Positions 1-9,075 of a DNA stretch of 31,072 nucleotides are shown one piece after another. The DNA is from JBLHLB01 sp047618505. Lineage in GTDB: Bacteria; Planctomycetota; UBA1135; GCA-002686595. The notes beneath the pieces are model-generated. The model did no database searches. It was given only the letters and a program-made list of their open reading frames with translations, and was not told where the DNA came from. Within the stretch, counting starts at the first letter, position 1; every line of letters begins with the position of its first letter. The translations under genes and the position numbers were made by a program. Location of the stretch: contig JBLHLB010000014.1 in NCBI GenBank assembly GCA_047618505.1, positions 1-31,072 on the forward strand. The letters run 5' to 3'.

Positions 1-467
1 TCGTGGGGCTGCTTGCCGCTCGCTGTGTGAACCCCCTCACCATTGATTGCAATGGCCGAAGGTGCGACCGGCAGCTTCCCGCCCAGGATTTCCGAGTGGG
101 AGGCTCGACCGCCGAACCATAGCTGGAGGAAGATCCGGCTGCCTTCTCTGTGCACCGCATCGACGACCGACTTCCAGCCCGTGACATGCTCGTCGGCGTA
201 GATACCAGGGGCTCCAACCCAGGCGTTGCCCTGCTCCGAAACCGCGGTGGCCTCGGTGATGAGCAACCCAGCTCCGGATCGCTGGCGGTAGTACTCCGCC
301 ATTACTGCGTTAGGAACTCGCCCCGCACCAGCCCGCCCGCGGGTCAGCGGAGCCAGCACGACACGGTTCTCGAGGGCCAGAGTTCCCATCTGTAAGGGCT
401 TGAGGAGGTTCGTGGGGGTCACGGTTTTCAAGGGAGACACGGTTTTCAAGGGAGACACGGTGTTCAT
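1..467 (-). CDS. Old Yellow Enzyme family ene-reductase (NemA-like), 3' end outside window
   Basis: The first 155 codons of an FMN-dependent Old Yellow Enzyme, which reduces activated C=C bonds or nitro and maleimide-type electrophiles with NAD(P)H in the cytoplasm. Family features seen: NRVVLAPLTRGRA (about residues 34-46), VPNAVMAEYYRQRSGAGLLITEA-type segment (51-73), the GIYADEHVTGW stretch (89-98) and the FMN-side QLW..GRAS motif (115-123). That last motif reads QLWFGGRAS where many relatives have QLWH.GR, a possible active-site variation. The ATG at 467 gives an N-terminus containing a duplicated TVSPLK from an 18-bp tandem repeat, so the real start could lie a few codons later. It diverges from a TetR gene, the usual nemRA-like layout. 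The family call is strong; the substrate is unknown. Confidence 0.88.
   Translation of the reverse strand, partial: MNTVSPLKTVSPLKTVTPTNLLKPLQMGTLALENRVVLAPLTRGRAGAGRVPNAVMAEYYRQRSGAGLLITEATAVSEQGNAWVGAPGIYADEHVTGWKSVVDAVHREGSRIFLQLWFGGRASHSEILGGKLPVAPSAIAINGEGVHTASGKQPH
420..463. repeat. 18-bp tandem repeat at the 5' end of the ene-reductase gene
   Basis: CACGGTTTTCAAGGGAGA occurs twice back to back (420-437 and 438-455), followed by a degenerate third copy from 456. On the coding strand it adds the hexapeptide TVSPLK twice near the N-terminus, before the conserved OYE domain begins. It looks like a recent in-frame slippage expansion. Confidence 0.8.
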
Positions 468-688
468 GGAGACGACTTCTCTAGGGGCTCTTGGAGGTGG
501 GCCCATCGACGGCCAACGCCAGGTTTCCAGCCGGAAATGACGCTCGAGCTGTTCTGGACCGCTCGTTCTGATCAGTTACTCCAAAGGACACCCACCGTGA
601 CCGCCTAGTCCCTTGAATCTCCAATTTCATGTTTTTTCGAGCTTTGGGCTCCCGTGCCCTCGAGAATGGTTGATCTATAACAAGAGCC

Positions 689-1285
689 ATGGCACGCCCC
701 AGATCCTTCAACGAAAACCAAGTCCTAGAACGGGCCATCGATGTCTTCCGCAGGAAAGGCTTCGACGGAACCAGCATTCCCGAACTGACGGCAGAGCTCG
801 GCATCTGCCGCCAGAGCCTCTACAACACCTTCGGCGACAAGCACGGCCTCTTCCTCTCGGCACTCGAGTACTGGGGCCAGAGGGAGGTCGACTCAAAGCT
901 CGCCCTGCTGAAGGCCGACGGCAGCCACCTGGAGAACCTACGGACCGTGATCCGCGGCTGGGCAGCACTCGCCCCCCAATGCCCCGGCGAGGGCTGCCTG
1001 ACCGTGACAGCCATTATCGTCAACCGCGACGATCCCGAAGCGCTGCTCGCCGTCGAGAACCAGGTCAACCGACTCGAGCAGGGCTTCCAGGAATCCCTGG
1101 AGGAAGCTCAGCGCGCCGGCGAACTGAAGCCTGATGCCAATGCCCCTCGAATTGCGCGCGCCCTTATCACCAGCTACTACGGGCTCGGCCTTCTCTCTCG
1201 CCTCTCCAGCAGTGGTGCACGCATCGGAGATAGCGTGGCGACCATGCTGGAGATGATCGACAACGCAGCAACACCGAGGTCCTGA
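689..1285 (+). CDS. TetR/AcrR family transcriptional regulator
   Basis: A 198-residue TetR-type repressor. The N-terminal helix-turn-helix covers about residues 28-50 (TSIPELTAELGICRQSLYNTF), preceded by the helix QVLERAIDVFRRKGF typical of the family. The C-terminal ligand domain contains CPGEGCLTV (about 98-106); a Cys in the equivalent GC position is the redox/electrophile sensor of E. coli NemR, so thiol sensing is possible but unproven. It is divergent from the Old Yellow Enzyme gene across a 221-bp gap (468-688), suggesting that it represses that gene. No clean operator palindrome was seen in the gap, and no strong Shine-Dalgarno precedes the ATG. Confidence 0.92.
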   Translation: MARPRSFNENQVLERAIDVFRRKGFDGTSIPELTAELGICRQSLYNTFGDKHGLFLSALEYWGQREVDSKLALLKADGSHLENLRTVIRGWAALAPQCPGEGCLTVTAIIVNRDDPEALLAVENQVNRLEQGFQESLEEAQRAGELKPDANAPRIARALITSYYGLGLLSRLSSSGARIGDSVATMLEMIDNAATPRS

Positions 1286-1391
1286 AGGAACAAGTGGAGA
1301 GTTCGTCTCCGATCATTCAGCTCAGAAGGACGCAGTCGCTATCCATGGAGCCTCGGTAAGGCGCGCCAGCGCAAGAGCTCACGCGCATGGA

Positions 1392-2294
1392 CTAGCTACG
1401 CGCATAGGCCGTCGTCAGGGATTCCCCCAGGGCGCGGAACTCATCACCACGAAGTGAGCTGGGGCGCCAGGCCAGCCCCACAACACGCCCGGGACCATCT
1501 GCGCCAAAGGGAATGACCCGCAATCGAGGGACGGCTGCTGCCTCTCGCTCGATCGCCAATTCAGGTAGCAAGGTGATCCCAAGCCCGCTGGCAACCATCT
1601 GCGTGATCGTAGGCAAGCTGGACCCTCGGAAACCGCCCAGTTCATCGGCTCCGGCTGACTTACACAGGGACAGGGTCTGCTCGCGCAGGCAATGCGCTTC
1701 ATCCAAGAGCATAATGTCACGCCCCTCCAAGTCGGACAGGCGCACTTCCTCCCGATTGGCGAGTTGGTCGTTCTCGCTCACCGCAAGCACGAACGGGTCA
1801 GAGAAAAGTGCTTGGGTGGTCACCGCTCCAAGATCAACATCAATTGCCAGCAGGAGGAGATCGAGCTTGCCCTCCCCAAGCTGTTCAAGCAGTCCTGCGG
1901 TCGTGTCCTCCCGCAGGAAGATCTGAAGCTTGGGATGCTGCTCTGAAATCTCCGGCAGGACCATGGGCAGCAAGTAGGGTCCGATCGTCGGGATAACACC
2001 GAGGCGTAGCGGACCCGTAAGTGGAGCACCGAGGGACTTCGCCAGCTGCCCAAACCGATCAGAGCAGGCCAGCGTCTCGTTGGCACCGGGGAGGAGTGCC
2101 ATTCCTGCCGGAGTCAACTGCACACTCCGATGGTCGCGCTCGAAGAGCTTGACCCCCAGCAACGCCTCCAACTGGGCTATTTGGGCAGACAGCGACGGCT
2201 GACTCACAAAGCACGATTTGGCGGCCTTGCTAAAGCTCAGACGTTCGGCGAGGGCTACGAAGTACTAGAGCTGGCGCAGTGTGGGACGTTCCAT
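1392..2294 (-). pseudogene. oxyR: oxyR-like LysR regulator interrupted by an in-frame amber codon
   Basis: A LysR regulator closely resembling OxyR, the H2O2 sensor that activates catalase genes. Reading from the ATG at 2294 gives MERPTLRQL, then TAG (2267-2265), then YFVALAERLSFSKAAKSCF followed by VSQPSLSAQIAQLE. Homologues usually have Gln at the stop position, so one C-to-T change on the coding strand (CAG to TAG) explains it. The rest is open to 1392 and retains the OxyR disulfide pair in AHCLREQTLSLC (Cys202 and Cys211 counted from 2294; spacing 9 as in E. coli Cys199/Cys208). The next usable start is GTG 2207, which removes half of the DNA-binding domain. It lies behind katG. It could be a true nonsense mutation, a suppressed codon or a sequencing error; no other damage is visible. 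Confidence 0.82.
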
Positions 2295-2316
2295 TGGCGT
2301 GACTCTAAAGCAAGGT

Positions 2317-2345
2317 GCCCCCGCGGAGTCAACTTCCGCGGGGGC
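2317..2345 (-). terminator. Strong hairpin between katG and oxyR
   Basis: A perfect 11-bp GC-rich inverted repeat: GCCCCCGCGGA (2317-2327), 7-nt loop, TCCGCGGGGGC (2335-2345). It lies about 165 bp beyond the katG stop and just upstream of the oxyR start at 2294. There is no clean T-run (only TTGCTTTA follows on the minus strand), so it may be a terminator or processing hairpin rather than a canonical intrinsic terminator. Confidence 0.55.
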
Positions 2346-2510
2346 CTAGTCTCGATGAGGGCGCCCCGAGCCTGGCGTCCCCGGACTATCGGTTTCTATT
2401 CGCCCGAGCGCCGAACCTTCGAACCAGAGCAACGCTTTATCGGCAACCGCCGAATCGATGGCTGCACATGCTCCGGGGAATCAAGGCCAGGACCTGCGCG
2501 TCCAACCGCA

Positions 2511-4808
2511 TCAAAGGTCAAACCGATCGAGCTGCATGACTTTGCTCCAGGCGAAGGCGAAGTCGTCGACAAACTTCTGCTGCGCATCGTCGGAAGCATA
2601 GACCTCAACTAGGGCCCGAAGCTGCGAGTGCGAGCCGAACACTAGGTCCACCGAAGTGGCACTCCAGCGAATGTCACCGGTCTCCCGGTCGCGTCCCTCA
2701 AAGAGGTAGTCGCCGTCGCCTGACTTGTGCCACACGGTGCCCATGTCCAAGAGGTTCACGAAGAAGTCGTTGCTCAACGTACCCGGCCGTTCCGTGAAAA
2801 CGCCGTGCTGCGAGCCCGCGGAGTTGGCGCCCAGAACCCGCAGGCCGCCCACGATCACGGTCATCTCCGGCGCAGTAAGTGTGAGCTGATTCGCTCGGTC
2901 AATCAGCGCCTTCTCGGGACGGCCAAGGGAATCCTCAGCAAGGAAGTTCCGGAAGCCATCCGCCGACGGCTCCAGGTATTCGAACGACTCCACGTCCGTT
3001 AGCCCCTGCAGCGCATCCGTGCGGCCCGGCGTAAAGGGAACCTGAACGCTGTGCCCGGCCGCTTCGGCTGCAGCTTCGATCGCGGCACAACCTCCCATGA
3101 CGATCAGATCGGCAAGCGAGACTCTCTTGTCACCGGATTGAGCCTCGTTGAAGCCCGTCTGGATACGTTCCAGCATTCCGATCACCAGCGCGCTTTGGCC
3201 GGGCTCGTTCGCCAACCAATCTTTCTGGGGCACGAGACGCAGGCGTGCTCCGTTGGCTCCACCGCGCTTGTCACTGTCTCGAAACGTTGACGCCGACGCC
3301 CAGGCGGTCGAGACTAACTGGGGCACAGTCAGCCCCGAGGCGAGAATTTCGCCCTTCAGGGAAGCGACGTCCTCGCTGTCGATCAGCCCATGATTGAGAT
3401 CGGGCACGGGGTCCTGCCATAGCTGGGGCGCTGCGACCTCTGATCCAAGCAGGCGCGTGACGGGTCCCATATCGCGGTGCGTCAGCTTGTACCAAGCCCT
3501 TGAAAAGGCATCAGCGAACTCAGCGGGGTTCTCGTAGAAGCGCTCTGAGATCCGTCTGTAGGCGGGGTCCTTGACCAACGCCAAGTCCGTCGTGAACATC
3601 ATCGGGCGGTGATAGGCTGAGGGCACGTGGGCGTCCGGCACATTCCTCGGTCCATTCGTCGGAGTCCACTGCCAAGCGCCAGCGGGGCTCTTGGTCAGCT
3701 CCCACTCGTAACTGAATAGGTTGGCGAAGTAGCTGTTCGACCACTTTGTAGGTGTAGACGTCCAGGCGCCCTCGAGCCCGCTTGTGATCGTGTCAGCGCC
3801 ACGGCCGGTGCCGTGTGTATTCTTCCAGCCGAGACCTTGTTCTGCGAGGCCTGCGCCTTCGGGCTCCGGCCCAACGTGCCCCTTTGGACTGGCCGCACCA
3901 TGGGCCTTGCCGAGGGTGTGCCCGCCAGCAATTAGCGCAACAGTCTCCTCATCGTTCATCCCCATGCGGCCGAAGGTGTCGCGAATATCCCGGGCCGCTG
4001 CCAAGGGATCAGGCTCACCGTCCGGCCCCTCCGGATTGACATAGATCAGGCCCATCTGGACGGCGGCGAGTGGCTTCTCAAGACTCCGATCACCCGAGTA
4101 GCGCTCGTCCGCCAACCACTCCCCTTCCGATCCCCAGTAGATATCTGTCTGCGGCTCCCAGACGTCCTCGCGGCCGCCAGCGAACCCGAACGTCTCGAGT
4201 CCCATTGAGTCGAGGGCGCAGTTGCCCGCGAGAATCATCAGGTCGGCCCAGGAGATCTTGCGCCCGTACTTCTGCTTGATCGGCCAGAGCAGTCGCCGCG
4301 CCTTGTCAAGATTGGCGTTGTCGGGCCAGCTATTGAGAGGTGCGAAGCGCTGCGTGCCATCGGACGCACCACCACGACCGTCGGAGGCGCGATACGTACC
4401 AGCGCTGTGCCAGGCCATTCGAATTAGGAACGGACCGTAGTGACCCCAATCGGCCGGCCACCAGTCCTGGGAGGTCGTCATCAATTCCTCAATGTCGAGC
4501 TTGAGGGCCTCCAAGTTCAAGGTCGCGAACTCACTGGCATAGTCGAAGTCCTCGCCCATCGGATTGCCCTTGGCCGAGTTTTGATGGAGGATCGACAGGT
4601 CAAGCTGATTGGGCCACCAGTCCTGGTTCCCCATTTTTCCGTCGTATACGTCTTCTTGTTTTGAGCTGGTGATCGGATCTTTGCTATTGGTTTCCATGGC
4701 TGCCCCCGGCGTTACGGAGATCAACGACTCCTGGGCAAACATTGAGGGAGCTGCACACAGCAGCGCGAAGCTCGTGGTCGCACGAGCCAGGTGAGTTGTA
4801 ATCGTCAT
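2511..4808 (-). CDS. katG: Catalase-peroxidase KatG with predicted export signal
   Basis: A 765-residue bifunctional haem catalase-peroxidase that removes H2O2. All active-site elements are visible: distal R130-W133-H134 in LIRMAWHSAGTYR, Tyr256 (LIYVNPEG) and Met282 (GRMGM) completing the Trp-Tyr-Met crosslink, and proximal His297 in AGGHTLGKAHG. Spacings match the Mycobacterium enzyme, and the C-terminal duplicated domain is complete. Compared with cytoplasmic KatG there is an extra N-terminus (MTITTHLARATTSFALLCAA..., hydrophobic, with a possible cleavage after MFA), so the protein may be exported like KatP. If translation instead begins at ATG 4697 (METNSKDP), it would be cytoplasmic. oxyR follows on the same strand, and a 648-bp gap upstream holds an OxyR-like box. 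Confidence 0.96.
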   Translation of the reverse strand: MTITTHLARATTSFALLCAAPSMFAQESLISVTPGAAMETNSKDPITSSKQEDVYDGKMGNQDWWPNQLDLSILHQNSAKGNPMGEDFDYASEFATLNLEALKLDIEELMTTSQDWWPADWGHYGPFLIRMAWHSAGTYRASDGRGGASDGTQRFAPLNSWPDNANLDKARRLLWPIKQKYGRKISWADLMILAGNCALDSMGLETFGFAGGREDVWEPQTDIYWGSEGEWLADERYSGDRSLEKPLAAVQMGLIYVNPEGPDGEPDPLAAARDIRDTFGRMGMNDEETVALIAGGHTLGKAHGAASPKGHVGPEPEGAGLAEQGLGWKNTHGTGRGADTITSGLEGAWTSTPTKWSNSYFANLFSYEWELTKSPAGAWQWTPTNGPRNVPDAHVPSAYHRPMMFTTDLALVKDPAYRRISERFYENPAEFADAFSRAWYKLTHRDMGPVTRLLGSEVAAPQLWQDPVPDLNHGLIDSEDVASLKGEILASGLTVPQLVSTAWASASTFRDSDKRGGANGARLRLVPQKDWLANEPGQSALVIGMLERIQTGFNEAQSGDKRVSLADLIVMGGCAAIEAAAEAAGHSVQVPFTPGRTDALQGLTDVESFEYLEPSADGFRNFLAEDSLGRPEKALIDRANQLTLTAPEMTVIVGGLRVLGANSAGSQHGVFTERPGTLSNDFFVNLLDMGTVWHKSGDGDYLFEGRDRETGDIRWSATSVDLVFGSHSQLRALVEVYASDDAQQKFVDDFAFAWSKVMQLDRFDL

Positions 4809-5456
4809 GGTTTCTCATTACGTCTGGTTGAACTTTCCGGAGAGACAGCCCTTTGGGCGAGTCGCTCACTCCATGGCCATGCCCGACAATGCGGGGGTAT
4901 GGCGCGGTAATCTCGAGGTGTTCTCTTTCGCGTGTGCCCCCCCATTGGGACGAGCTCTGCGAGCGGGAAAAGCAGGCGCTGCAATACGCCTCCACTTCCC
5001 ACACGCACAACCTAGCCCGATATACAGATCGCCTCCAATCTCCTTTACTGATCCCCCCGATAGGATGAACCTATACGTCCATTGAGAGCCCTATTCCCTG
5101 GGTCGGAGCAACACTCCCTGACCTAGGAAATGCCAACCGGGACGCTTGAATCCGCGCTTCAGCTAACCCAACAAATACCCTGGGAATCAGACCAACGGGG
5201 CCGAATCCATCCTTTGGCAACGTCCTACCCTGCGAAAATCGGACCACCCCAGGTCGATGATTGGAGCCAAGGGACCCTGGGGAACCGGCGGCCCCCTTAT
5301 TCAAGAGGATGCCGCGTGGCGCCGCCGAAGGCCCCAAGGACCCGTAGCCGACCTTGCCCCCCACGACTTCAAGGAAGTAGGCGAAGGGCGTAGGCTTCGA
5401 ATCCATCAGAGTCAGCGTGAACCTCGCTTCGATCGATAGCGCGAGAGCAAATCAAC
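4809..5456. other. 648-bp intergenic region upstream of katG
   Basis: No convincing gene is seen. A minus-strand reading frame of 111 codons (5071-5406) is open but has no recognisable domain, no ribosome site and low-complexity content, so it is not called. The region must contain the katG promoter and any end signal for the channel gene. The only structured element picked out is the ATAGG/CCTAT inverted repeat at 5060-5074. Confidence 0.5.
5060..5074. promoter_or_regulatory. OxyR-like binding site upstream of katG
   Basis: ATAGGATGAACCTAT is a 15-nt inverted repeat matching the published OxyR half-motif ATAGNTNNNANCTAT at every specified position except one. A proper second motif at the 7-nt spacing is not present; only partial elements flank it (CTAT at 5091-5094, off by 2 nt). 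It lies about 250 bp upstream of the katG start, far for direct activation unless the leader is long. Confidence 0.4.
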
Positions 5457-8400
5457 TCAGGGCAATTCAAGCCCCTCTTTGGAGCGAATATGGATATCGC
5501 GCTGGGGAAAGGCGATCTCAATTCCGGCGCGTCGGAATGACTCGTCAACACGGCAGTGAAGGTCGTCGATGACCTCGGGCCAGAGATCGCGATTCGGCAA
5601 GAAGAACCTCAGCTCGAGGTCCAGGGAACTCTCCCCGAAGCTCCGGAAGACAACATTAGGGGCCGGATCAATGAGAACCGAGTGGTTTCCCTTGGCTGCC
5701 TCTAGCAACAGCCGGCGGGCAGCAGCGGTGTCGGACCCATAGGCGACTCCAACCGCAAGAACGTAGCGCGTGACGGGATCTGACAGAGTCCAGTTGATAA
5801 TGCTACCGGTAATAAACTCCTTGTTCGGAACGAGGAGTTCTCGCCGTTCCCAATCCTGAATTGTGGTAGCCCGCATGCGCAGCTGCGTAACCCGACCTTC
5901 TGTCCCTCCAACCGTAACGATATCCCCCACCCGAATTGGGCGCTCGATGAGAATGATGAGACCAGAGACGAAGTTGGCGAAGATCTCCTGGAGGCCGAAG
6001 GCTAGACCAAAAGTCAATGCAGCGGCCAACCACTGTATTTGTTGCCATCCAACGCCGAGAGCACCAGAGCCTGCGCTAACACCAACAATAAGGATGACAT
6101 ACCGGACGATTGTGGTGACCGCATAGCGCGCTCCTCCATCCAGTGGCAAACGTTGCAGAACAGAGAGTTCAAGTAGCGCCGGCACGTTCTTCGCGGCAAC
6201 CGCCGTCAGAAGGAAAAAGATCAGCGCGAGGAGAAGATCCGCAAGCGTAAGCCGGGAGGGCAACCCCAGCCCGGCTTCGGATCCTTCAATGGGAGTTGTG
6301 GAAGGCATGCCCGGGATCCCGATCGGGACAGGCGCTGTCGATTCCGAAAGATCCGAGGTGGCAGCAACTGAAGATATCAGATCATCTCTTGCTTCCTCAC
6401 CTTCCGCTGCAAGCACGCTCAGGACGGGCAAAAGTTGGACGCGGTCGAGCCCCTGCAGTGCTGGCAGAACGCTGGCCCAAATGAGATAGAGCCCAACGAA
6501 TGCCGCGACGGTGATGCCACTCTTGAACAGCTGCCTTGTTTGGGCATCGGCAGCTGGGATGTCGACTTTGTCCGCATCGAGGGGCTGGGAGCTAGATTCG
6601 CTCGTCTCCGCAGCAGCATCATCCTCGCGCCTCGCCCGCGCATCGAGGGCTTGACTCACCGCCAGTCGCCGCCGGGCCATAAACAGCCATCGCAGAAGAA
6701 GTGCATTCGCAAGCACCAAGGCGAGCGCAAATCCAACGGAGCCACGCAGGCGTTGCTCAAACTGAATTGCTGTGTAGTAGTAGCCCATCAAGGCAACCAC
6801 CGCGAGGCCACAGGGGAGACCGGTAGCAACAAGTGACCAGAGACGATGAGTCTTCACCAGTAACCCCTTTCCGGCCCGGGGTGCACTCGACCACAGGCCA
6901 CTGCCTACGCGCAAAACTCGGTGGGAGAAGAGTGCGAGACATGCCATCGCCAAGACAAAGCACAGTCGACCAATTGAGTCCGACCAGGGCGTAACGCTCT
7001 GTCGGTCGAGTGCGAGGAAACCGACTCCAAGGGGCACCACAACCGGCCCAAACCACCGAAGCTCTCGGCGCACCGCCTCAGTACTGCTTGCTGACCACTT
7101 GAAGTGCGTCTGACCAACCCCTTGGTCGACCAAGATCTCCCGGAGAAAGCGCAGTACCAGCCATGGAGTAGAGACCTCACGCAGGGCTCCACCAACTGCG
7201 CGAGCGGACTCTCCCGTTGAGGCCGAGAGCAGCTGCCCCAGCGACCAACAGACGAGCGGAAGCGGTAGGGCCAGCAGAAGGGACTGAAATAGAGCCCGGA
7301 TCGTTAGGAGGTAATGGTCGCTTCTGAATGAGCGCACTTGCGCAGCCAACTCGAGACGCTTGCGCTTCAGATACCGCCTGAGTAAGACGAGCACTAAGAG
7401 AGCCAGCCCCATAAGGACACACTGCCGCGAACGTAAGGCGCGACTTCCCGCTCCCACCAGACCCGAAGAACTCGACAGAGCCTCCGCTATTTGACGGACG
7501 TGCGCCGGCAGCGCCACGAAGCTATCCAAGGGATTCAGTGACGAGCTACGCACCCACAGAATGCGCCTCTCAATGAACCCCCGATAGTCCTGAACAACGG
7601 TGAGCAACTCCCTCGCAATGTCTTTGTGATCGTAGAACGAGGTGGTGAGCGTGGCCAAGTAGTCGAGTGCTGAATCCCGCCCCTGCCTCCGAACGACGAG
7701 CAAGTCGCGGACCATTGCAACAAGCTCATCAGAGGGCGCATCTAGATCAAGCTCCTCTATTAGATCGCCCTGCGCCACTGACAGATCACCCGTCAGGGCC
7801 CGCTCCTCTTCGATGGAGATTAGCTCGAGCTGCGCCGCAGCAAGCAGGGCTCCTAGTTCATCGGATTCCCCTCGAAGAGCTCTCTCCTTGGGCAACTGCT
7901 CGAAATCGTGGCGTAGGATGAGGGCCATGTCTTCAGATAGCCCACCCGCACTGATGCGACGTTGAGCAGAGCGGAAGCGTTGCTTCGTCTTTTCAAGCAA
8001 CTCCCTCGTGGACTCGAGATCGGCCTGCGCACGCGAGATTCTCTTGGGGAGACCTTCCTCGCCAGATCGTAGGGCGGCTAGCGCACTGTTCTCGACGGCG
8101 ATCCCCTCCAGGGCAGGGAACCTACGCATGATTTCCTGCAACTGCTCCTGGGCAGCGACCACAGCAGCTTCGCCCTCTAGAGCGCGCCAACGATCGACCC
8201 GGTCAGACAAGAACGAGGTCGTAGCTTCGGCCTCGGCAACTCGGCGTAGCGCCCGGTCACGGCGAAGCGGCAGTAGCTCTCGCCTTGCAGCATAGGTGCT
8301 ACGCTCCGTCTCTAGGGACGAGAGCGCCGCCCGAAACTCCTCAATCTGCGCAAGGATCAAGCCCGTGCGAGCTTCGGCCTCGGGATTCAGCGAACTGGCA

Positions 8401-9026
8401 GCCAGGGCGTCTTGAGCCTTGCGTAGAGACTGCTCGGTGGTCGCAATAGCCTCAGGAAGCTCGGCCTTCCTGGACGTTCGGTACTCAGCCAGGAATTCAA
8501 GCTCAGCCACACGCTCCTTGTAGACCGTGAGTTCGGCCTGGGCGTCCTCAAGCATGACCTCCAGAGCTTGAAGGGTGAGCTCCGGATCAAGGACCATGTC
8601 CGGTTCGGCGGGAGGAGCGGAGAGCTCACGACTGAGCGCCGCGATGAGGGCCGGCGACTCCTCCGCGTCCCGGGTGAGCAGTCGAGCACGTGTTCGAGCA
8701 TCAGAAGCCCGGCCCAGCGCGAGCAGCGTCTGCTGGTACGTTTCAGCAAGGGCCTCCTTGCTCTCAGCGGTGGACTGCTCGAGCCCCAGCAGCAAAGCTT
8801 CAACTTCCTCGATGGTCGGAGGCGACGTGTCCGGGACCGCATTGGCGGCCTCCTGCTCTCCGGCGGCATCATCCACCGGTTCTGTGGCGCCATCCTGCAC
8901 TCCGGTGGGCCCTTCCTGCACTCCGGAGGCGGACTCTTGCGGCATAGACGTCGAGCCTACGGCGGCCACCGAGACGAGGAGGCATGCTCCGAATTGTTGG
9001 AGGTTCATCATGGGGCGTCCTAGCAC
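5457..9026 (-). CDS. Large MscK/MscS-family mechanosensitive channel
   Basis: A 1189-residue inner-membrane channel that would open under hypo-osmotic shock. Order: signal peptide (about 1-28), acidic low-complexity linker, long alpha-helical/coiled-coil periplasmic region (about 75-500), several membrane helices (about 533-785), another near 837-857, a charged loop, then membrane helices around 928-945 and 968-990. The MscS pore helix and beta domain follow, with the signature QEIFANFVSGLIILIERP at 1013-1030, GDIVTVGG and VPNKEFITGSIINWT. This architecture and length fit the MscK (KefA) subgroup. Starts at the Met codons 6 or 7 are equally possible. It begins 49 bp after the CorA stop on the same strand, so the two probably share a transcript. 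Confidence 0.92.
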   Translation of the reverse strand: MLGRPMMNLQQFGACLLVSVAAVGSTSMPQESASGVQEGPTGVQDGATEPVDDAAGEQEAANAVPDTSPPTIEEVEALLLGLEQSTAESKEALAETYQQTLLALGRASDARTRARLLTRDAEESPALIAALSRELSAPPAEPDMVLDPELTLQALEVMLEDAQAELTVYKERVAELEFLAEYRTSRKAELPEAIATTEQSLRKAQDALAASSLNPEAEARTGLILAQIEEFRAALSSLETERSTYAARRELLPLRRDRALRRVAEAEATTSFLSDRVDRWRALEGEAAVVAAQEQLQEIMRRFPALEGIAVENSALAALRSGEEGLPKRISRAQADLESTRELLEKTKQRFRSAQRRISAGGLSEDMALILRHDFEQLPKERALRGESDELGALLAAAQLELISIEEERALTGDLSVAQGDLIEELDLDAPSDELVAMVRDLLVVRRQGRDSALDYLATLTTSFYDHKDIARELLTVVQDYRGFIERRILWVRSSSLNPLDSFVALPAHVRQIAEALSSSSGLVGAGSRALRSRQCVLMGLALLVLVLLRRYLKRKRLELAAQVRSFRSDHYLLTIRALFQSLLLALPLPLVCWSLGQLLSASTGESARAVGGALREVSTPWLVLRFLREILVDQGVGQTHFKWSASSTEAVRRELRWFGPVVVPLGVGFLALDRQSVTPWSDSIGRLCFVLAMACLALFSHRVLRVGSGLWSSAPRAGKGLLVKTHRLWSLVATGLPCGLAVVALMGYYYTAIQFEQRLRGSVGFALALVLANALLLRWLFMARRRLAVSQALDARARREDDAAAETSESSSQPLDADKVDIPAADAQTRQLFKSGITVAAFVGLYLIWASVLPALQGLDRVQLLPVLSVLAAEGEEARDDLISSVAATSDLSESTAPVPIGIPGMPSTTPIEGSEAGLGLPSRLTLADLLLALIFFLLTAVAAKNVPALLELSVLQRLPLDGGARYAVTTIVRYVILIVGVSAGSGALGVGWQQIQWLAAALTFGLAFGLQEIFANFVSGLIILIERPIRVGDIVTVGGTEGRVTQLRMRATTIQDWERRELLVPNKEFITGSIINWTLSDPVTRYVLAVGVAYGSDTAAARRLLLEAAKGNHSVLIDPAPNVVFRSFGESSLDLELRFFLPNRDLWPEVIDDLHCRVDESFRRAGIEIAFPQRDIHIRSKEGLELP

Positions 9027-9075
9027 GTCAAGCTTTCAAGACTCAAGGCAACCGCTGTCCGCAGCGGGTGAGGCC

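Noticed and set aside
2317..2345. Riboswitch or attenuator before oxyR
   Set aside because: Only a single simple hairpin is present, with no conserved aptamer-like sequence; a terminator or processing stem is the simpler reading.
5071..5406. 111-codon minus-strand reading frame upstream of katG
   Set aside because: No recognisable domain or ribosome site; Gly/Pro/Ser-rich composition expected of GC-rich noncoding DNA.
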